DNA from: Saprospiraceae bacterium
GTDB lineage: Bacteria > Bacteroidota > Bacteroidia > Chitinophagales > Saprospiraceae
DNA length: 15,965 nt
Assembly: GCA_029262975.1 (NCBI GenBank)
Contig: JAJCYJ010000128.1
Span: 1 to 15,965 of the forward strand
Reading direction: 5' to 3'
The notes under the pieces were generated by a model. The model was not told where the DNA came from. It saw only the letters and a list, made by a program, of their open reading frames with translations, and did no database searches. The translations under genes were made by a program, and so were the position numbers. This document shows, piece after piece, positions 14,622 through 15,965 of this stretch; the first letter of the stretch is position 1; the number at the start of each line of letters is the position of its first letter.

Positions 14622-15965
14622 TTATTTTTCTTTACTCATATTTAGTGCAATACCGATCATCATAGAAAATGAAAGTAAGGCGGAGCCCCCTTTACTGATA
14701 AAGGGCAAAGGAATTCCAATAACCGGGCTAATCCCCATTGTCATGCCAATATTTACAAAAAAATGAAAGAATATAAAACCTGCTACAGCATAACAATAAG
14801 CACGTACAAAACTGTATTTAGAATTTTCGCCTATTTTAATTATTCTTAGTGTCATAATTAGAAATAAGGCGACCACTCCTATGCTTCCCAGAAAGCCCTG
14901 TTCTTCACCGATACTGCTAAAAATAAAATCAGTCGTCTGTTCGGGCACATAATTTAGTTTTGTCAATGTCCCGTTTAGATATCCTTTTCCTTTAAAGCCC
15001 CCAGATCCAATAGCAAGTTTGGATTGTAATAGATTATACAGAGACCCACGAGGATCGCATTTTTCAGGTTGTAACCAAACATTTATTCGATCCTGTTGAT
15101 GAGGTTTTAACAGGTTTTCAAATGCAAAAGATGAACTAAATGATATAAGACAAAGAAGTGCAACTCCACTAAGCAAAGAAATACGAGAAGTAGCAATTGC
15201 TTGTTTATTAAAAATGAAGAGTTGTCCCAAAAGAAAAAGAAGATTAGTCATCAACGCATATTGCATTACACCAAACCGAAAACACAGAATATTTATTAAT
15301 GCCAGGGAGACGAAGAACATTATAGAAATTAAATTCTTGCGTGAAAACTTTGTGATAAACAAGATACCTAAGACAAAAACAGCACTGGCCACCGTATAAA
15401 AGCCCTGGGTTAGCGAAAAAACAACTGTGAGGAAAACAAATAATATAGCCAAATAATAAAATTGAGGCATTCCAAATCTATAGAAAACGATAAGCAACGA
15501 AGCAAAGGTCATTGCTGAACCCGGATCTGGTTGTAAGATGATTAAGAACGCAGGAATAACAATAATGCCTAACATGATGAATTGTGACTTAAACTCTGAC
15601 AATTTCACCTGAACAGAACTCAATAAAGAGGCGCAGAACAGCGCTGTACCTAATTTTGCGAATTCGCTTGGTTGTAGGGACCATGGACCAAGACTTATCC
15701 ATGATTTGGCACCCTTTACTTCAAACCCTATAAATAGAAGCAAGATTAGCAAGAAGACCCCAAACATATAACCCGGGAGTGACAGTGTATTCCATACATG
15801 CCAATCAAGTATGGAAAACAAAACCAGCAATATTAAAGATACTATTGCCCACAAAACCTGAGCACCCACAGGGGATTTCAAAGTCCACATACCTGATTGT
15901 ACATAGTCATTGTAGGTGGTCGTATAAATCATCATCAACCCAATCGAAACAAGGGCAATATAGGA
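14622..15965 (-). CDS. rodA: Rod shape-determining protein RodA (SEDS peptidoglycan polymerase), 5' end outside window
   Basis: 447 residues are visible and the frame stays open to the right edge, so the start is beyond the window; a TTG at 15938 and ATGs at 15935 and 15932 fall inside the first membrane helix (ALVSIGLMMIY) and are unlikely starts. RodA is the inner-membrane SEDS glycosyltransferase of the elongasome, working with PBP2 and MreBCD to polymerise lipid II. Typical blocks are SWISLGPWSLQPSEFAK (about 88-104 of the visible part), QPDPGSA (145-151), a DPRG block whose Asp (visible residue 304) is the conserved SEDS aspartate, QSKLAIGSGG, VPEQTTDFIFS and the C-terminal GIPLPFISKGGSA. 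Ten membrane helices are expected. RodA is chosen over FtsW because of the NFxPEQxTDFIF and PLPFxSxGGS style and the context. The tgt GTG follows the stop with no gap. Confidence 0.92.
   Translation of the reverse strand, partial: SYIALVSIGLMMIYTTTYNDYVQSGMWTLKSPVGAQVLWAIVSLILLVLFSILDWHVWNTLSLPGYMFGVFLLILLLFIGFEVKGAKSWISLGPWSLQPSEFAKLGTALFCASLLSSVQVKLSEFKSQFIMLGIIVIPAFLIILQPDPGSAMTFASLLIVFYRFGMPQFYYLAILFVFLTVVFSLTQGFYTVASAVFVLGILFITKFSRKNLISIMFFVSLALINILCFRFGVMQYALMTNLLFLLGQLFIFNKQAIATSRISLLSGVALLCLISFSSSFAFENLLKPHQQDRINVWLQPEKCDPRGSLYNLLQSKLAIGSGGFKGKGYLNGTLTKLNYVPEQTTDFIFSSIGEEQGFLGSIGVVALFLIMTLRIIKIGENSKYSFVRAYCYAVAGFIFFHFFVNIGMTMGISPVIGIPLPFISKGGSALLSFSMMIGIALNMSKEK

Noticed and set aside
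15930..15938. Start of rodA at TTG 15938 or ATG 15935/15932
   Set aside because: These codons lie within the first membrane helix, and the frame stays open with hydrophobic codons to the window edge, so the true start is outside.

Overview
The window comes from the chromosome of a low-GC Gram-negative bacterium, most likely a Bacteroidota (Saprospira/Cytophaga/Flavobacterium-like). The reasons are: gene starts lack Shine-Dalgarno sequences and sit in A/T-rich leaders; intergenic regions contain octamers matching the Bacteroidota -7 promoter element TAnnTTTG; the pterin dehydratase is the short form that I recall from this phylum; and the queuine tRNA-ribosyltransferase lacks the zinc cysteines, which I also recall from this phylum. 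Gene content is almost entirely chromosomal. There is no insertion sequence, phage, tRNA, rRNA, CRISPR array or defence system, and no gap between genes exceeds about 130 bp.

Left part, all on the minus strand and tightly packed (7975 down to 1): methionine synthase (metH), a Wzz-type polysaccharide chain-length protein, a small DUF2061 membrane protein, APS kinase (cysC), both ATP sulfurylase subunits (cysD, cysN), and the start of a sulfotransferase cut by the window edge. CysD and CysN make APS, CysC makes PAPS, and the sulfotransferase would use PAPS. With the chain-length protein in the same run and no reductive-arm gene (cysH, cysI, cysJ) in view, this looks like a PAPS supply and sulfation module for a surface polysaccharide, not a cysteine pathway. 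It is the most interesting part of the window.

Middle part: uvrB (nucleotide excision repair) reads rightward from the metH-uvrB divergent region and converges on a small cytidylate kinase-like NTPase. That kinase is divergent from an M42 metalloaminopeptidase, which is followed 12 bp later by a short pterin-4a-carbinolamine dehydratase. A single-PDZ HtrA/Deg serine protease comes next, with a 127-bp leader carrying a helically phased direct repeat. It ends at a strong intrinsic terminator.

Right part, minus strand: rodA (elongasome glycan polymerase, 5' end beyond the window) is followed with no gap by tgt (queuosine tRNA modification), which uses a GTG start. The tgt product has serines at exactly the three positions of the canonical zinc-binding cysteines.

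No wholly unknown system is evident. The best leads are the sulfation locus with its DUF2061 partner, the zinc-site replacement in Tgt, the archaeal-type CMP kinase-like protein, and the htrA upstream repeat.
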